Position numbers and translations under genes: made by a program. The notes under the pieces were generated by a model. The model was not told the DNA's origin. It searched no databases and saw only the letters and a list, made by a program, of their open reading frames with translations. Source: Paenibacillus sp. JCM 10914 (GTDB lineage: Bacteria > Bacillota > Bacilli > Paenibacillales > Paenibacillaceae). From it: DNA of 64,000 bases. Location of the stretch: NCBI RefSeq assembly GCF_001315105.1, contig NZ_BAZR01000001.1:558001-622000 (forward strand). The letters run 5' to 3'. Below, piece after piece: positions 36,994-46,322 of this stretch; the stretch's first letter is position 1, and each line of letters starts with the position of its first letter.

Positions 36994-37460
36994 ATGGCCA
37001 ATATTTTTGAAGGAAAACTCGTATCCGAAGGATTAAAATATGGTATTGTGGTTGGACGATTCAATGAATTCATAACAAGCAAGCTATTGAGCGGTGCACT
37101 TGATGCATTAAAGCGTCACGGTGCACAGGAGGACGAAGTGACGTGGCCTGGGTGCCAGGCGCATTCGAGATTCCGCTGATCGCCCAGAAGATGGCAGAGA
37201 GCGGCAAGTATGATGCCATTATTACACTCGGAACCGTTATTAGAGGCTCGACCACGCATTATGATTATGTGTGCAACGAAGTAGCCAAAGGGGTATCGGC
37301 GATTAACCTGAAGACCGGTGTACCAACGATTTTCGGGGTGGTAACCACCGAGAACATCGAGCAAGCTGTTGAACGTGCCGGAACGAAAGCAGGCAATAAA
37401 GGTTGGGATTCGGCCATGGCGGCGATCGAAATGGCGAACTTGACGAAAAGCTTAAAATAG
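36994..37460 (+). CDS. ribH: 6,7-dimethyl-8-ribityllumazine synthase (frameshifted as written)
   Basis: RibH condenses the pyrimidine and butanone precursors into lumazine and forms 60-subunit capsids around riboflavin synthase. The restored 155-residue product has [29 protein letters not shown], the loop [15 protein letters not shown] containing the active-site His, and [11 protein letters not shown]. One G is missing at 37140 (expected [14 protein letters not shown]), so the frame written stops at 37179. The gene follows the structured repeat and ends the rib operon at a terminator. Confidence 0.94.
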
Positions 37461-37469
37461 TGCTTATTT

Positions 37470-37508
37470 AATGTAGTGCTCTTTTTACGGAGCACTGCAT
37501 TTTATTTT
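37470..37508 (+). terminator. Terminator of the rib operon
   Basis: AATGTAGTGCTC pairs with GAGCACTGCATT around a TTTTTACG loop, followed by TTATTTTT. Confidence 0.85.
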
Positions 37509-37525
37509 TGGCGGGAGGATTCACC

Positions 37526-38317
37526 GTGACCGTATTATACAAGCTGGAGACGTTTGAAGGACCGCTCGATCTGCTGCTGCATTTGATTGACAAAGCGGAA
37601 ATCGATATCCAGAATATCCCCGTCAGCGAAATTACCGAACAATATATGGCTTATCTGCACAATATGCAGGAACTGGAGCTGGAAATTACGAGTGAATTTC
37701 TCGTAATGGCTGCAACACTGCTGTCCATTAAGAGCAAACTTTTGCTACCTAAGCCGCCGGTCATCGAAATGGACGAGTTCGATTTTTATGATGAGGATGA
37801 GTTGGATCCGCGGGCTGAGCTCATTCAGCGATTGATCGAGTATCGCAAGTACAAAGGTATCGCTCAGCATCTCCATGAGAAGGAATGGGAGCGCAGCCAG
37901 ATGTATTCGAAAGAAGCAGAAGATCTATCTCCTTATATGCCGGAGGTCGAGGAGAACCCGGTAGAAGGGTTACATATTACAGATTTAATCAGCGCCTTTC
38001 AGAAAGCGTTAAGCAAGGCGGTAAAGCGGACATCGTATGCGCGGATTCAGCGAGATGAAATTTCCGTTAAAGACCGGATTCGTGAGGTGCTTGGTGCGCT
38101 GGAGCAATTAGGTCCGGGTGGACGTGTGCTGTTTTCCAAACTGCTTCATGAAGAGATGGATCGCCAGGAAATTGTCGTTACTTTTCTAGCGATACTCGAG
38201 CTCATGAAGATGAAGCAGATTTTTTGTTATCAGGAACAATTATTTGAAGACATTGTGATGGAGTGGAGAGGGGAAGAACGTATTGATGGATTATCCGAAG
38301 CTGAAATCGATTATTGA
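37526..38317 (+). CDS. scpA: Segregation and condensation protein A
   Basis: ScpA is the kleisin that bridges the Smc dimer in the bacterial condensin. The 263-residue protein begins LYKLETFEGPLDLLLHLIDK, the family N-terminal helix that binds the Smc neck, and ends with a winged-helix (REVLGALEQLGPGGRVLFSKLL and later). Start GTG 37526 follows GGGAGG. It overlaps scpB by about 30 bases, typical of this pair. Confidence 0.94.
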   Translation: MTVLYKLETFEGPLDLLLHLIDKAEIDIQNIPVSEITEQYMAYLHNMQELELEITSEFLVMAATLLSIKSKLLLPKPPVIEMDEFDFYDEDELDPRAELIQRLIEYRKYKGIAQHLHEKEWERSQMYSKEAEDLSPYMPEVEENPVEGLHITDLISAFQKALSKAVKRTSYARIQRDEISVKDRIREVLGALEQLGPGGRVLFSKLLHEEMDRQEIVVTFLAILELMKMKQIFCYQEQLFEDIVMEWRGEERIDGLSEAEIDY

Positions 38318-38885
38318 GGGGCTTCTCTTTCTGTCAGGCGAGGAAGGTCTATCGGTTCGGCAGATTGCCGAGATAACCGAGCAGTCAGACGGTCTGGTTG
38401 GAGAGGCGCTGGAGGATATGAAAGAGGAGTGGGAGCGGCACGAGCGGGGCATCCAGATCGTTCAAATCGCGGGCAGCTATAAGATTGCTACATTGGCCGA
38501 GCATGCCCCCTACTTTGAGCGTTTGGCTTATTCACCGTCAAGGTCATCCCTCTCCCAAGCAGCGCTGGAGACCTTATCGATTGTGGCATATCGGCAACCG
38601 ATTACCCGAGTGGAGATCGAGGACATTCGCGGAGTCAAGTCCGAACGGGCTATTCATACACTGGTAAGCAAAGGCTTGATTGAAGAGGTGGGCAGAGCGG
38701 AAGCGATCGGCAGACCCATTTTATACGGAACGACGAAGTCGTTTCTGGAATATTTCGGGTTGGCCAGCATTAAGGATTTACCTGAACCGTCCCAATTCGA
38801 AGACAACGATAATCTGGAAGAAGAGACGCAGATGCTGTTTGATAAGCTGGATGAACGACAACTTACCTTTGATGAAATAGAATAA
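38286..38885 (+). CDS. scpB: Segregation and condensation protein B
   Basis: ScpB is the kite subunit that dimerises and binds ScpA. The 199-residue protein contains two winged-helix domains, the first from PKLKSIIEGLLFLSGEEGLS, the second with ALETLSIVAYRQPITRVEIE and RGVKSERAIHTL. ATG 38286 follows GGGGAAG inside scpA. A terminator follows within 80 bases. Confidence 0.94.
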   Translation: MDYPKLKSIIEGLLFLSGEEGLSVRQIAEITEQSDGLVGEALEDMKEEWERHERGIQIVQIAGSYKIATLAEHAPYFERLAYSPSRSSLSQAALETLSIVAYRQPITRVEIEDIRGVKSERAIHTLVSKGLIEEVGRAEAIGRPILYGTTKSFLEYFGLASIKDLPEPSQFEDNDNLEEETQMLFDKLDERQLTFDEIE

Positions 38886-38930
38886 GAATACAGCAATGAT
38901 TGATAGATATCATATCGTTACAGATCATTT

Positions 38931-38965
38931 CAAGCCGCGAATCTCGCTCGTGGCTTGTTTTTTTG
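38931..38965 (+). terminator. Terminator after scpB
   Basis: CAAGCCGCGA (38931-38940) pairs with TCGTGGCTTG (38948-38957), followed by seven T. Confidence 0.9.
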
Positions 38966-39083
38966 TTATACCCCTAAAGAGTTAGAACCTATGATCGAGA
39001 GCGTTCGTATCTTTCTGTCCTGCTTCTGCCATACTAAGGCAATGGAGTGACTGTAACTATGGCTCGTTGTGGGGGTTTCTAGT

Positions 39084-39761
39084 GTGAGAATATGGCTGTA
39101 TATACTGCTTGGCTTTGTAGTGTTGTTTATCGTGCTGATCACGGTAATCCTGAGCTCTACCATTACGACCAAGCTCGATGTGGTGCTTCGCAAAGGTAAG
39201 CAGCATGTAATCGTGGAGATCAAAATGTTATTTGGCATGGTTAAACGAACGTGGGATATGCCTTTTCATATGGCGAACGGCGGCATTGAATATAAAACGG
39301 AACCGGTTGCCAACAGCGAGTCCGATTCCCCTTCAAGCCATAATCAAGATTCATCAAGTAAGACGATTCGATATAGCGACTATATAAGGGCTCTATGGTA
39401 TACCAAAGGGTTCAAGAAATGGGTTCGCCAAACGTTGGCTTCGATCCATCTTGAGAATATCCGATGGTCAACACGTATTGCACTGGATCATGCAGCAGAC
39501 ACTGCGGTAGCCACTGGTTTGTTGCACGGTCTTAAGCATACGCTGCTTGGCTGGATGTCGCATCGCTTGATCATGGAGGAACCGCCTCAAGTGGATGTCT
39601 ACCCAATATTTAACGGACCGCCGCAAATTTCCACGGAAGTTTACTGTATAGCGAAAATCTCCTGCGGTAAAGCTATATATGCTGGACTGGTACTTATAGT
39701 TCGCGTGTTAAAGGTGAAAGGAGGAGTAAGATCATGGCAGAGCACCCTATTCAAGGCTTGA
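39084..39761 (+). CDS. DUF2953 protein (YtfI-like)
   Basis: The roughly 225-residue protein has one N-terminal membrane helix (LYILLGFVVLFIVLITVIL) and a globular domain of the DUF2953 type. Homologues are found in spore formers and paired with ytfJ, as here, so a spore-envelope role is likely but unproven. The start is uncertain: GTG 39084 was chosen over GTG 39069 because a GGGGG stretch lies 8 bases before it. It overlaps the next gene by about 28 bases. Confidence 0.75.
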   Translation: MRIWLYILLGFVVLFIVLITVILSSTITTKLDVVLRKGKQHVIVEIKMLFGMVKRTWDMPFHMANGGIEYKTEPVANSESDSPSSHNQDSSSKTIRYSDYIRALWYTKGFKKWVRQTLASIHLENIRWSTRIALDHAADTAVATGLLHGLKHTLLGWMSHRLIMEEPPQVDVYPIFNGPPQISTEVYCIAKISCGKAIYAGLVLIVRVLKVKGGVRSWQSTLFKA

Positions 39762-40192
39762 TGCAGACCGCTATGGAGAATATCAAGGGAATGGTGGATG
39801 TCAATACGATTGTAGGCGACCCCGTGAACACGCCGGATGGCAGCGTCATTTTGCCAATCAGCAAAGTAGCTTTCGGTTTCGCGGCTGGCGGCAGTGACTA
39901 CAACATCGAGGGCGGCCATCATGGCTCCACACACTCCACTGAGGGCTCGCACAGCGGCATTTCTCATCCTTTTGGCGGTGGCAGCGGTGGCGGCGTATCC
40001 ATTCGTCCGATCGCGTTCCTAGTCGTTGGTAAGGATGGCGTGCATATCGTGCCGTTGGATAACCAGACCCACCTGTTTGAACGAATCATCGATTCCACCC
40101 CGTTCATTCTTGAACAGATTCAGTCGATGTTCCAATCGGGTTCTCACCACCATCACGATCATGAACATGAAGACACCACTCCTTCATACTAA
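39734..40192 (+). CDS. ytfJ: GerW-family sporulation protein YtfJ
   Basis: The 152-residue protein of the GerW/YtfJ family is found in the spore interior and needed for some germination responses in B. subtilis. The conserved core is GDPVNTPDGSVILPISKVAFGFAAGG and RPIAFLVVGKDGVHIVPLD. A Gly/Ser/His-rich insert lies between them and the C-terminus is SHHHHDHEHED, a potential metal-binding tail. ATG 39734 follows AAAGGAGGAG. Confidence 0.9.
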   Translation: MAEHPIQGLMQTAMENIKGMVDVNTIVGDPVNTPDGSVILPISKVAFGFAAGGSDYNIEGGHHGSTHSTEGSHSGISHPFGGGSGGGVSIRPIAFLVVGKDGVHIVPLDNQTHLFERIIDSTPFILEQIQSMFQSGSHHHHDHEHEDTTPSY

Positions 40193-40206
40193 TGTTGAAG
40201 CGAGGC

Positions 40207-40238
40207 ATCCCTTCCGTTTATACGGAAGGGATTTTTTA
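40207..40238 (+). terminator. Terminator after ytfJ
   Basis: A perfect 11-bp stem (40207-40217 with 40222-40232) has a TTTA loop and a run of six T. Confidence 0.92.
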
Positions 40239-40315
40239 CTGTGATGAAATGGACATACCTTAGGCCTGGCCAACATATACTTGTACAAGATTTCTGAACA
40301 CCGGAGGCTAAAATA

Positions 40316-41497
40316 ATGAAAATGAGATGGATGAAACGCAAGCGGCTGTTTTCCACCTTCATCGCGATATGTTGCCTATTCTGCGTAATGGTCCCTGTTT
40401 ACGGGGATCATGAGGGAGGACCGCCCAATCACGCGCAATCCGCTGCGCTGATCGATGTTACGTCAGGTAGATTGCTTTACAGTAAGAATGGCGACGAGCG
40501 TATGCGTATTGCCAGTCTGACCAAAATCATGACAGCTATCGTTGCCATTGAGCATGGCAAGCTTGATGACCAAGTGACTGTATCGAAGAACGCTTTTGCC
40601 AAAGAAGGGTCATCGTTGTTTCTGAAGCTTGGGGAAGAGATGACGCTGGAGAATTTGCTCTATGGGTTAATGCTGCGCTCTGGCAATGATGCAGCAACTG
40701 CTGTGGCGGAGCATGTCGGCGGAACCGAGGAAGGTTTCGTTATGTTGATGAACGAGAAAGCGCAGGAGCTTGGCATGAGCAATTCGCACTTTATGAACCC
40801 GCATGGATTGGATCATGATGAGCATTATTCTTCGGCTAACGATGTGGCTGTACTGACAGCTTATGCCCTCCAGAATCCCGTGTTCAGCGAAATCGTGAAG
40901 ACCCCAACCAAGAAGGCGCCAAATCCAAATGAATCCTGGGACTACAAGTGGGACAACAAGAACAAAATGCTGCGTTTCTACGAAGGGGCGGATGGAGTTA
41001 AGACCGGTTACACCAAGAAGGCTTTCCGTTGTCTTGTCAGCTCAGCCACCCGCGATGGTCAGCAGATCGCAGCGGTAACGCTTAACGATGGCAATGACTG
41101 GAATGATCATTCCACGATGCTGGATTACGGCTTTGCCCACTTTCCCTTGAAACAGGTTACCGAGAAAGGACAAAAGATTCAGGGGCACACGCTCGTTACC
41201 GGAAGTACATTCATTTATGCGTTTGCTCATGACGAAGATGCTCGCCTTGTCAAACGACTCGTGCTGCATAAACCGACAGCTCCGGACTTCTCGTTTGGCT
41301 TGCGCGGCCATATCGAGTTGTTGCTCGATAATGTAACTATCGGCAAAGTTCCGGTTTACGAGGAAGGAAGCAAGCTTCCGGAACCATCGGCGGCGCTACA
41401 GAAAACGACGAACACGATGGGCTCGATCGGTTCACGCTCATTATGGCAATCGGCTGGCGAGGTCATCCGTCATTTGTTCAGGGCCAATCATAATTAG
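40316..41497 (+). CDS. dacB: D-alanyl-D-alanine carboxypeptidase DacB (PBP5*)
   Basis: This sporulation PBP lowers crosslinking of spore cortex peptidoglycan. The 393-residue protein has a signal peptide (RLFSTFIAICCLFCVMVPVYG), SxxK in IASLTKIMTAI, SGN in LRSGNDAAT and KTG in DGVKTGYTKKA. It lies directly before spmA-spmB as in B. subtilis, which distinguishes it from the dacF copy at 24691. ATG 40316 follows CCGGAGG. Confidence 0.92.
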   Translation: MKMRWMKRKRLFSTFIAICCLFCVMVPVYGDHEGGPPNHAQSAALIDVTSGRLLYSKNGDERMRIASLTKIMTAIVAIEHGKLDDQVTVSKNAFAKEGSSLFLKLGEEMTLENLLYGLMLRSGNDAATAVAEHVGGTEEGFVMLMNEKAQELGMSNSHFMNPHGLDHDEHYSSANDVAVLTAYALQNPVFSEIVKTPTKKAPNPNESWDYKWDNKNKMLRFYEGADGVKTGYTKKAFRCLVSSATRDGQQIAAVTLNDGNDWNDHSTMLDYGFAHFPLKQVTEKGQKIQGHTLVTGSTFIYAFAHDEDARLVKRLVLHKPTAPDFSFGLRGHIELLLDNVTIGKVPVYEEGSKLPEPSAALQKTTNTMGSIGSRSLWQSAGEVIRHLFRANHN

Positions 41498-41566
41498 CCT
41501 CGCTTGGAAATTGAGATGCGCACACTTTTACTCTTCACTGGCGGGGAATAAACGGGGGCAAACGTG

Positions 41567-42201
41567 ATGATACATTTGATTTGGCTGGGGATGATTGTGA
41601 TCGGATTTGGTTTCGCGGCTTTTAACGGGAACATTGAGGTGGTGACGAAGGCCGCGTTTGACGGTGCACAGACGGGAGTGACGGTCTCATTCGGATTAAT
41701 CAGTATCCTGGTGTTCTGGCTTGGATTGATGCGTCTTGCGGAGGATTCCGGACTACTGGGCAAGGTAGCCAAGCTGCTTGGACCCATCGTCCGCTTTCTG
41801 TTCCCTGACGTACCGAAGAATCATCCGCCATGGGTTACATCTTGTCCAATATGAGCGCTAATCTGTTTGGATTGGGCAATGCGGCCACACCGATGGGGAT
41901 CAAAGCGATGCAGGAGTTGCAGAAGCTGAACCCGGACAAGGAAACTGCATCCGCTGCGATGTGCACACTGCTTGCATTGAATACGGCAAGCATCACTTTG
42001 ATTCCAACGACCTTAATCGCGATAAGGCTGAATTATGATTCGGCGAATCCGGCGGAGATTGTGGGGACGACCCTATTGGCTACTGCCGTCGCTACTGCCG
42101 CTGCCATTATGGCGGATCGATGGTACAGAAAGCGAGATATCGGGCGCGGGAAGCCGCCAGGACTCGGGACAGGAATTAAGCAGCCGGAAGTGAGGGGGTG
42201 A
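41567..42201 (+). CDS. spmA: Spore maturation protein SpmA (frameshifted as written)
   Basis: SpmA is a nucleoside-transporter-like membrane protein required for full core dehydration. The restored 211-residue protein starts MIHLIWLGMIVIGFGFAAFNG and contains GQTGVTVSFGLISILVFWLG-like helices and the conserved FGLGNAATPMGIKAMQEL. One base (probably G) is missing near 41827 (expected PKNHPAMGYILSNM), so the written frame ends at 41854. The stop is 6 bases before spmB. Confidence 0.92.
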
Positions 42202-42207
42202 TGCACA

Positions 42208-42741
42208 TTGCTTTCCTGGATTAGTCTCATTTCCGCCTGGGCCATCCCCGTCATTATTGCCTTCATTCCACTTTATGCTTATACACGCAAGGTTCCCGTA
42301 TATGATTCATTTGTGGACGGAGCCAAAGACGGCTTCTCCACAGCCATCGGGATCATACCTCATCTGGTGGGAATGATGGTGGCGATCAGCATATTCCGTG
42401 CGTCAGGTGCGCTGGAGTTCTTTGTAGGGTGGACAGGCCCGTTTTTGCAATCGTTGGGGGTTCCTAGTGAGATTTTACCGCTCGGACTGCTACGTCCACT
42501 AACAGGCACAGGCTCTCTTGCATATACAACTGAATTGATTCGGGTATACGGGCCCGATTCCATGATTGGCCGAATCGCATCCACGATTCAAGGCAGTACA
42601 GATACGACCTTGTACGTACTAACCGTTTATTTTGGTGCGGTGGGTATCCGAAATGGTCGTTATGCACTAAAGGTTGGGCTTTTTTCCGACTTGGTTGGCT
42701 TCGTCGCAGCGATTGCGATTTGCCTTCTTGTTTTTGGATAG
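42208..42741 (+). CDS. spmB: Spore maturation protein SpmB
   Basis: This is the partner of SpmA in spore core dehydration. The 177-residue membrane protein has four to five helices and the typical YAYTRKVPVYDSFVDGAKDGF and PLTGTGSLAYTTELIRVYGPDS stretches. Start TTG 42208 follows GGGGGTGA. Frame intact. Confidence 0.92.
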   Translation: MLSWISLISAWAIPVIIAFIPLYAYTRKVPVYDSFVDGAKDGFSTAIGIIPHLVGMMVAISIFRASGALEFFVGWTGPFLQSLGVPSEILPLGLLRPLTGTGSLAYTTELIRVYGPDSMIGRIASTIQGSTDTTLYVLTVYFGAVGIRNGRYALKVGLFSDLVGFVAAIAICLLVFG

Positions 42742-42865
42742 AAGAACAAACGAAAGGTAATGATACAGCTTCATAGGCGTTTTTCATAATACTGGTTGCA
42801 TGCCTATACCCTCGAATCCATTCTTTCATATACTGCAGCAATGAACTTGATGCAGGGGTGATGGG

Positions 42866-43207
42866 ATGGAGTTCGAGGGTTTTGTCATACATCATACGGA
42901 AGGCGAATGCGGAGAAGAGGCAGCATGGGACTTTAAGATTCATCTGGACGGATCGGTTAGATGTTCTTCGATGCTGATCGAACCCCGTCAGATTCATATC
43001 TGTCTGGAAGGCGACTTTAACCGTCCGTACGAAGGGATGGACTTGCAACAAAAATCACAGCTCTTCATGGCAGCTAAGATCATTTTAGAGCTGTCCAGGC
43101 TTCATGAAATATCCCCTTTATATTTGTTTCCTCACTCCGACTCCTGCCCGGGAGTACATTTTCCATGGAACTCGCTTGTGATTTATCCTGTCGATGGTTA
43201 TCATTAG
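42866..43207 (+). CDS. Small amidase_2/PGRP-like protein
   Basis: The 113-residue protein looks like a minimal N-acetylmuramoyl-L-alanine amidase domain. VIHHTEG near the start gives the first zinc His, HICLEGDF corresponds to the central strand, and HSDSCPGVHFPW at the end gives the second His and a Cys ligand in the order of T7-lysozyme-like amidases. It lacks a signal peptide and is about 30 residues shorter than the usual domain, so it may be a cytosolic or spore-compartment recycling enzyme or an inactive relative. It lies between spmB and rluB and starts ATG 42866 after a weak GGGGTGA site. Confidence 0.65.
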   Translation: MEFEGFVIHHTEGECGEEAAWDFKIHLDGSVRCSSMLIEPRQIHICLEGDFNRPYEGMDLQQKSQLFMAAKIILELSRLHEISPLYLFPHSDSCPGVHFPWNSLVIYPVDGYH

Positions 43208-43222
43208 GGATGAGGTGACCTA

Positions 43223-43983
43223 TTGAACATGGAGAGATTACAGAAAATTATGGCACAGGCCGGAATAGCTTCTCGCCGCAAGTGCGAGGAATTGATTCTT
43301 CAAGGCAAAGTGCAGGTGAACGGGGAGACCGTAACCGAACTCGGAACGAAGGCGGACCCAGCCCAGGATCTAATTACCGTATCGGGCAAGCCGATCAAGA
43401 ATGAGAAGAAGGTATACGTGATGCTCAATAAACCAAAGGGGTTATTACGAGTGCCTCGGATCCGGAAGGCCGCAAGATCGTATCCGATTATCTTAAAGGT
43501 GTGAACGAGCGAGTCTATCCAATCGGCCGATTGGATTATGATACAGAAGGATTACTGCTGTTGACCAATGATGGCGAATTTGCCAATCTGCTCAGCCACC
43601 CCAAATACCACGTGCCCAAAACCTACTTGGCAACGGTAAAAGGGGTGCCGCACGGCACGGAACTGGACAAGCTGCGTCAAGGAATTATGCTGGAGGATGG
43701 TATGACAGCCCCTGCTGAAGTGGAATACAAGGATGTAGACCCTGATGCGAAGCAGTCGGTGATTTCGATTACGATCCATGAAGGACGCAACCGCCAAGTG
43801 CGGAGAATGTTCGAGTCGATCAATCATCCAGTCACTCGGCTCAAGCGCATCTCTTATGGTGATTTGCTGCTGCAAAATCTTAAAAGAGGACTGTATCGAC
43901 ATCTGACGGCCGACGAAATCAACCAACTCCTGCAGATGGCAAAAGCTGCGAAGCCAGGTGGCAAACCGCGGAAAAAACGTTAA
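43223..43983 (+). CDS. rluB: 23S rRNA pseudouridine synthase RluB (frameshifted as written)
   Basis: RluB modifies uridine in helix 89 of 23S rRNA. It has an N-terminal S4 domain (ERLQKIMAQAGIASRRKCEELI) and the catalytic block GRLDYDTEGLLLLTNDG with the essential Asp. One G is missing from the run at 43438-43441 (expected KPKGVITSASDPEGRK), so the frame stops at 43504 and resumes in another frame. Restored length is about 253 residues. Start TTG 43223 follows GAGGTGA; ATG 43229 is an alternative. Confidence 0.93.
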
Positions 43984-44039
43984 CTCGACACATAATATTC
44001 AAAATGGCGAGCGGCATTTATGACAAACTTCGTTATAAT

Positions 44040-44058
44040 TGTTCATAGGATGTTCACA
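44040..44058 (-). promoter_or_regulatory. Candidate ResD-binding repeats before resA
   Basis: TGTTCA is repeated at 44040-44045 and 44051-44056, one helical turn apart; on the minus strand this reads TGTGAACA then TGAACA, which resembles the ResD core TGTGAA. A TATAAT lies at 44034-44039. In B. subtilis the resA promoter is activated by ResD. This is pattern-based only. Confidence 0.35.
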
Positions 44059-44108
44059 CCCATAGCATACAAATATGATGAATGTCATAGAAAGGAAGCT
44101 GCTGCACG

Positions 44109-44636
44109 ATGGGCAAATCTAAGAAAAGCATACAGATCGTTATCCTGCTTGCCATTGTCCTGATCGGGGCGTATGCCGTCGCGACAGTCGTCTTCGGTTC
44201 AGATAAGGTGCCGAAGGTCGGGGAGAAGGCAGCGAATTTCGAATTACTAGGCACGGATGGTAATGTGCATACCATGAGTGAATATGAGGGTAAAGCCAGA
44301 GTAATCAATTTCTGGGGGACGTATTGTCCACCTTGCGTCCAGGAAATGCCAGCGCTTCAGGCCCAGTGGGAGAAATGGAGCAGCCAGGGCGTTGAGATTA
44401 TCGGCATCAACGTAGCGGAGAACAAGATGACCGTAGAGAATTTTGTGGCGCAGACCGGGGTGGAGTTCCCCATTCTGATGGACCCGCATCGTGATGCGGT
44501 CAAGAGCTTTGGCGTTGGGCCGATGCCGACCACTTTCTTCGTATCCTCATCTGGTAAGATTGACCATATTAGTATTGGCAAACTGGAACTGAGCACCCTT
44601 GATAAACAAATCGAACAGTTGGTGAATGCGAAATGA
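44109..44636 (+). CDS. resA: Thiol-disulfide oxidoreductase ResA
   Basis: ResA reduces apocytochrome c on the outer face of the membrane before haem attachment. The 175-residue protein has a signal-anchor helix (IQIVILLAIVLIGAYAVAT) and a thioredoxin fold with the active site WGTYCPPCVQEMP and cis-Pro in GPMPTTFF. ATG 44109 starts MGKSKKS. It overlaps resB by 4 bases. Confidence 0.95.
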   Translation: MGKSKKSIQIVILLAIVLIGAYAVATVVFGSDKVPKVGEKAANFELLGTDGNVHTMSEYEGKARVINFWGTYCPPCVQEMPALQAQWEKWSSQGVEIIGINVAENKMTVENFVAQTGVEFPILMDPHRDAVKSFGVGPMPTTFFVSSSGKIDHISIGKLELSTLDKQIEQLVNAK

Positions 44637-46320
44637 GTCAAGGTTCAAAACCTTTGATCGAGAACACGAAATGTGAATGTGGACACCAGAATCCGATCGG
44701 GACGGTGCTATGTGAAGCATGCGGCAAACCTTTGACCGAGGAAGCCAAGGCTCAACCGGTTCTGGAAATGCGCTACGACGGGGTTGCCCGTCGATCACAG
44801 AAGGCAAACCCGGGTATCATCGACCGGGTCTGGAATTTCTTCTCCTCGGTAAAAGTCGCAATCTATTTGATAGTATTGACTCTGCTCGGTTCTACGCTCG
44901 GAACCATCTTCCGCAGGAGAGCACATTTCTCAATATTGATCCTTCTGTCTATTACAAGGAAGAGTATGGACAGTTGGGTCACGTTTATTATCTGCTTGGA
45001 CTTTCCCATACATATACGTCATGGTGGTTCGTATCGCTGCTAATTATGATCGGTGCGTCGCTCGTTATCTGCAGTTTGGACCGTGTGCTTCCCCTCTATA
45101 AAGCGTTAAGCAGGCAGCGCATCCCGAAACATATGACGTTTCTTACTCGTCAAAAGGTCGTCTATCAAGGGCAGATCGAGGGAGACGGGGAAGCTTGGGT
45201 CGAACGGATCAAGCCGATTATCAAGAAGAAAGGCTACCGGGTCCGTACAGACGGTGGCACGTTGCTGGCAGAGAAACAGCGCTTTAGCCGCTGGGGGCCT
45301 TATGTTCTTCATATTGGCTTGATTATTTTCCTGCTGGCGGTTCTGGGACGGAATCTTCCCGGTCTGCATATGGACGAGCATATGGCGTTCCCGCAGGATG
45401 AGCCTGTGCACATCAAGAACACGAGTTATTACTTAATGAACGATGGTTTCAAGGTGGAGTTCTATACCGAAGAGGATATGCCCGATGAGTTTAAAGGCAA
45501 GAATAAAGTACTGCCTAAAGACTTTGAGACACAAGCTATTTTGTATAGCTGTGAAGCGAACTGCAATGAGCTTGGCCAGGAACCTCAACTAACGGAAGTG
45601 ATGCGGCATAATATCCGGGTGAATCATCCGCTTAACTATCATGGACTTAAGGCGTATCAGTTCGATTATGATCTGACTCCGATTCTCCGTTCGGTTTCTC
45701 CAGTACTGATTAACAGTAAAAACGGCGAGGAATATGGCAAGATCATGCTCTCCATTAACGATCCGCAACGAGAATATGAAGCAGGGGATTACAGTTTAAC
45801 GCTGAATAAGACGTTTACTGATTTCGGGCTTGGTGATGATGGAGCACCGGTGAATCTGTCACCGAATCCGAAAGCGCCTGCATTTTTATTCTTGATTAAG
45901 GGTCCTGAACTGCCGAGCGAAGGGGTTCAATATTTCTACTTCCCGAAGCAAATTGATAAAGAGCGCTTTCAGCAGGATTCTATTAATGCCCAACTGGCCG
46001 GAGGAGAGCTCCTTGTCCAGTTGGACGTGCTGAGCATGGATGATGTGGATTTTTCGGAATCCACGACATATTTGAACATTCGCGTGGACAAGGCAATGCC
46101 TTTCATTTGGGTAGGCTCGTTCATCGGAATGATTGGCCTCGTCATGGGCTTTTATTTCACCCACCGCCGAATCTGGCTGCGTATTGATAACGGGAAGTTA
46201 ACCTTAGGAGCGCATACGAACAAGAACTGGTTTGCTATACGCAAGGAGATCTCCGCCATCCTGAAGCAGATGGATATCGAAGTGGATGAGAAGTCATTGG
46301 AGAATAACAGGGGGAGTTAA
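44633..46320 (+). CDS. resB: Cytochrome c biogenesis protein ResB (frameshifted as written)
   Basis: ResB with ResC exports haem and ligates it to apocytochrome c. The restored 562-residue protein has a cytosolic zinc ribbon at its N-terminus (CECGHQNPIGTVLCEACGK), then the ResB membrane domain (SVKVAIYLIVLTLLGSTLGTI, FVSLLIMIGASLVICSLDRV) and a large outer domain. One C is missing near 44911 (expected TIFPQESTFLNID), so the frame written ends at 45043 and the rest is in another frame. A last helix is at FIWVGSFIGMIGLVMGFYF. Confidence 0.93.
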
Positions 46321-46322
46321 GC

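Noticed and set aside
42464..43051. 195-codon minus-strand frame across spmB and the mini amidase gene
   Set aside because: It covers two supported plus-strand genes and reads as low-quality sequence; the plus-strand genes have conserved motifs.
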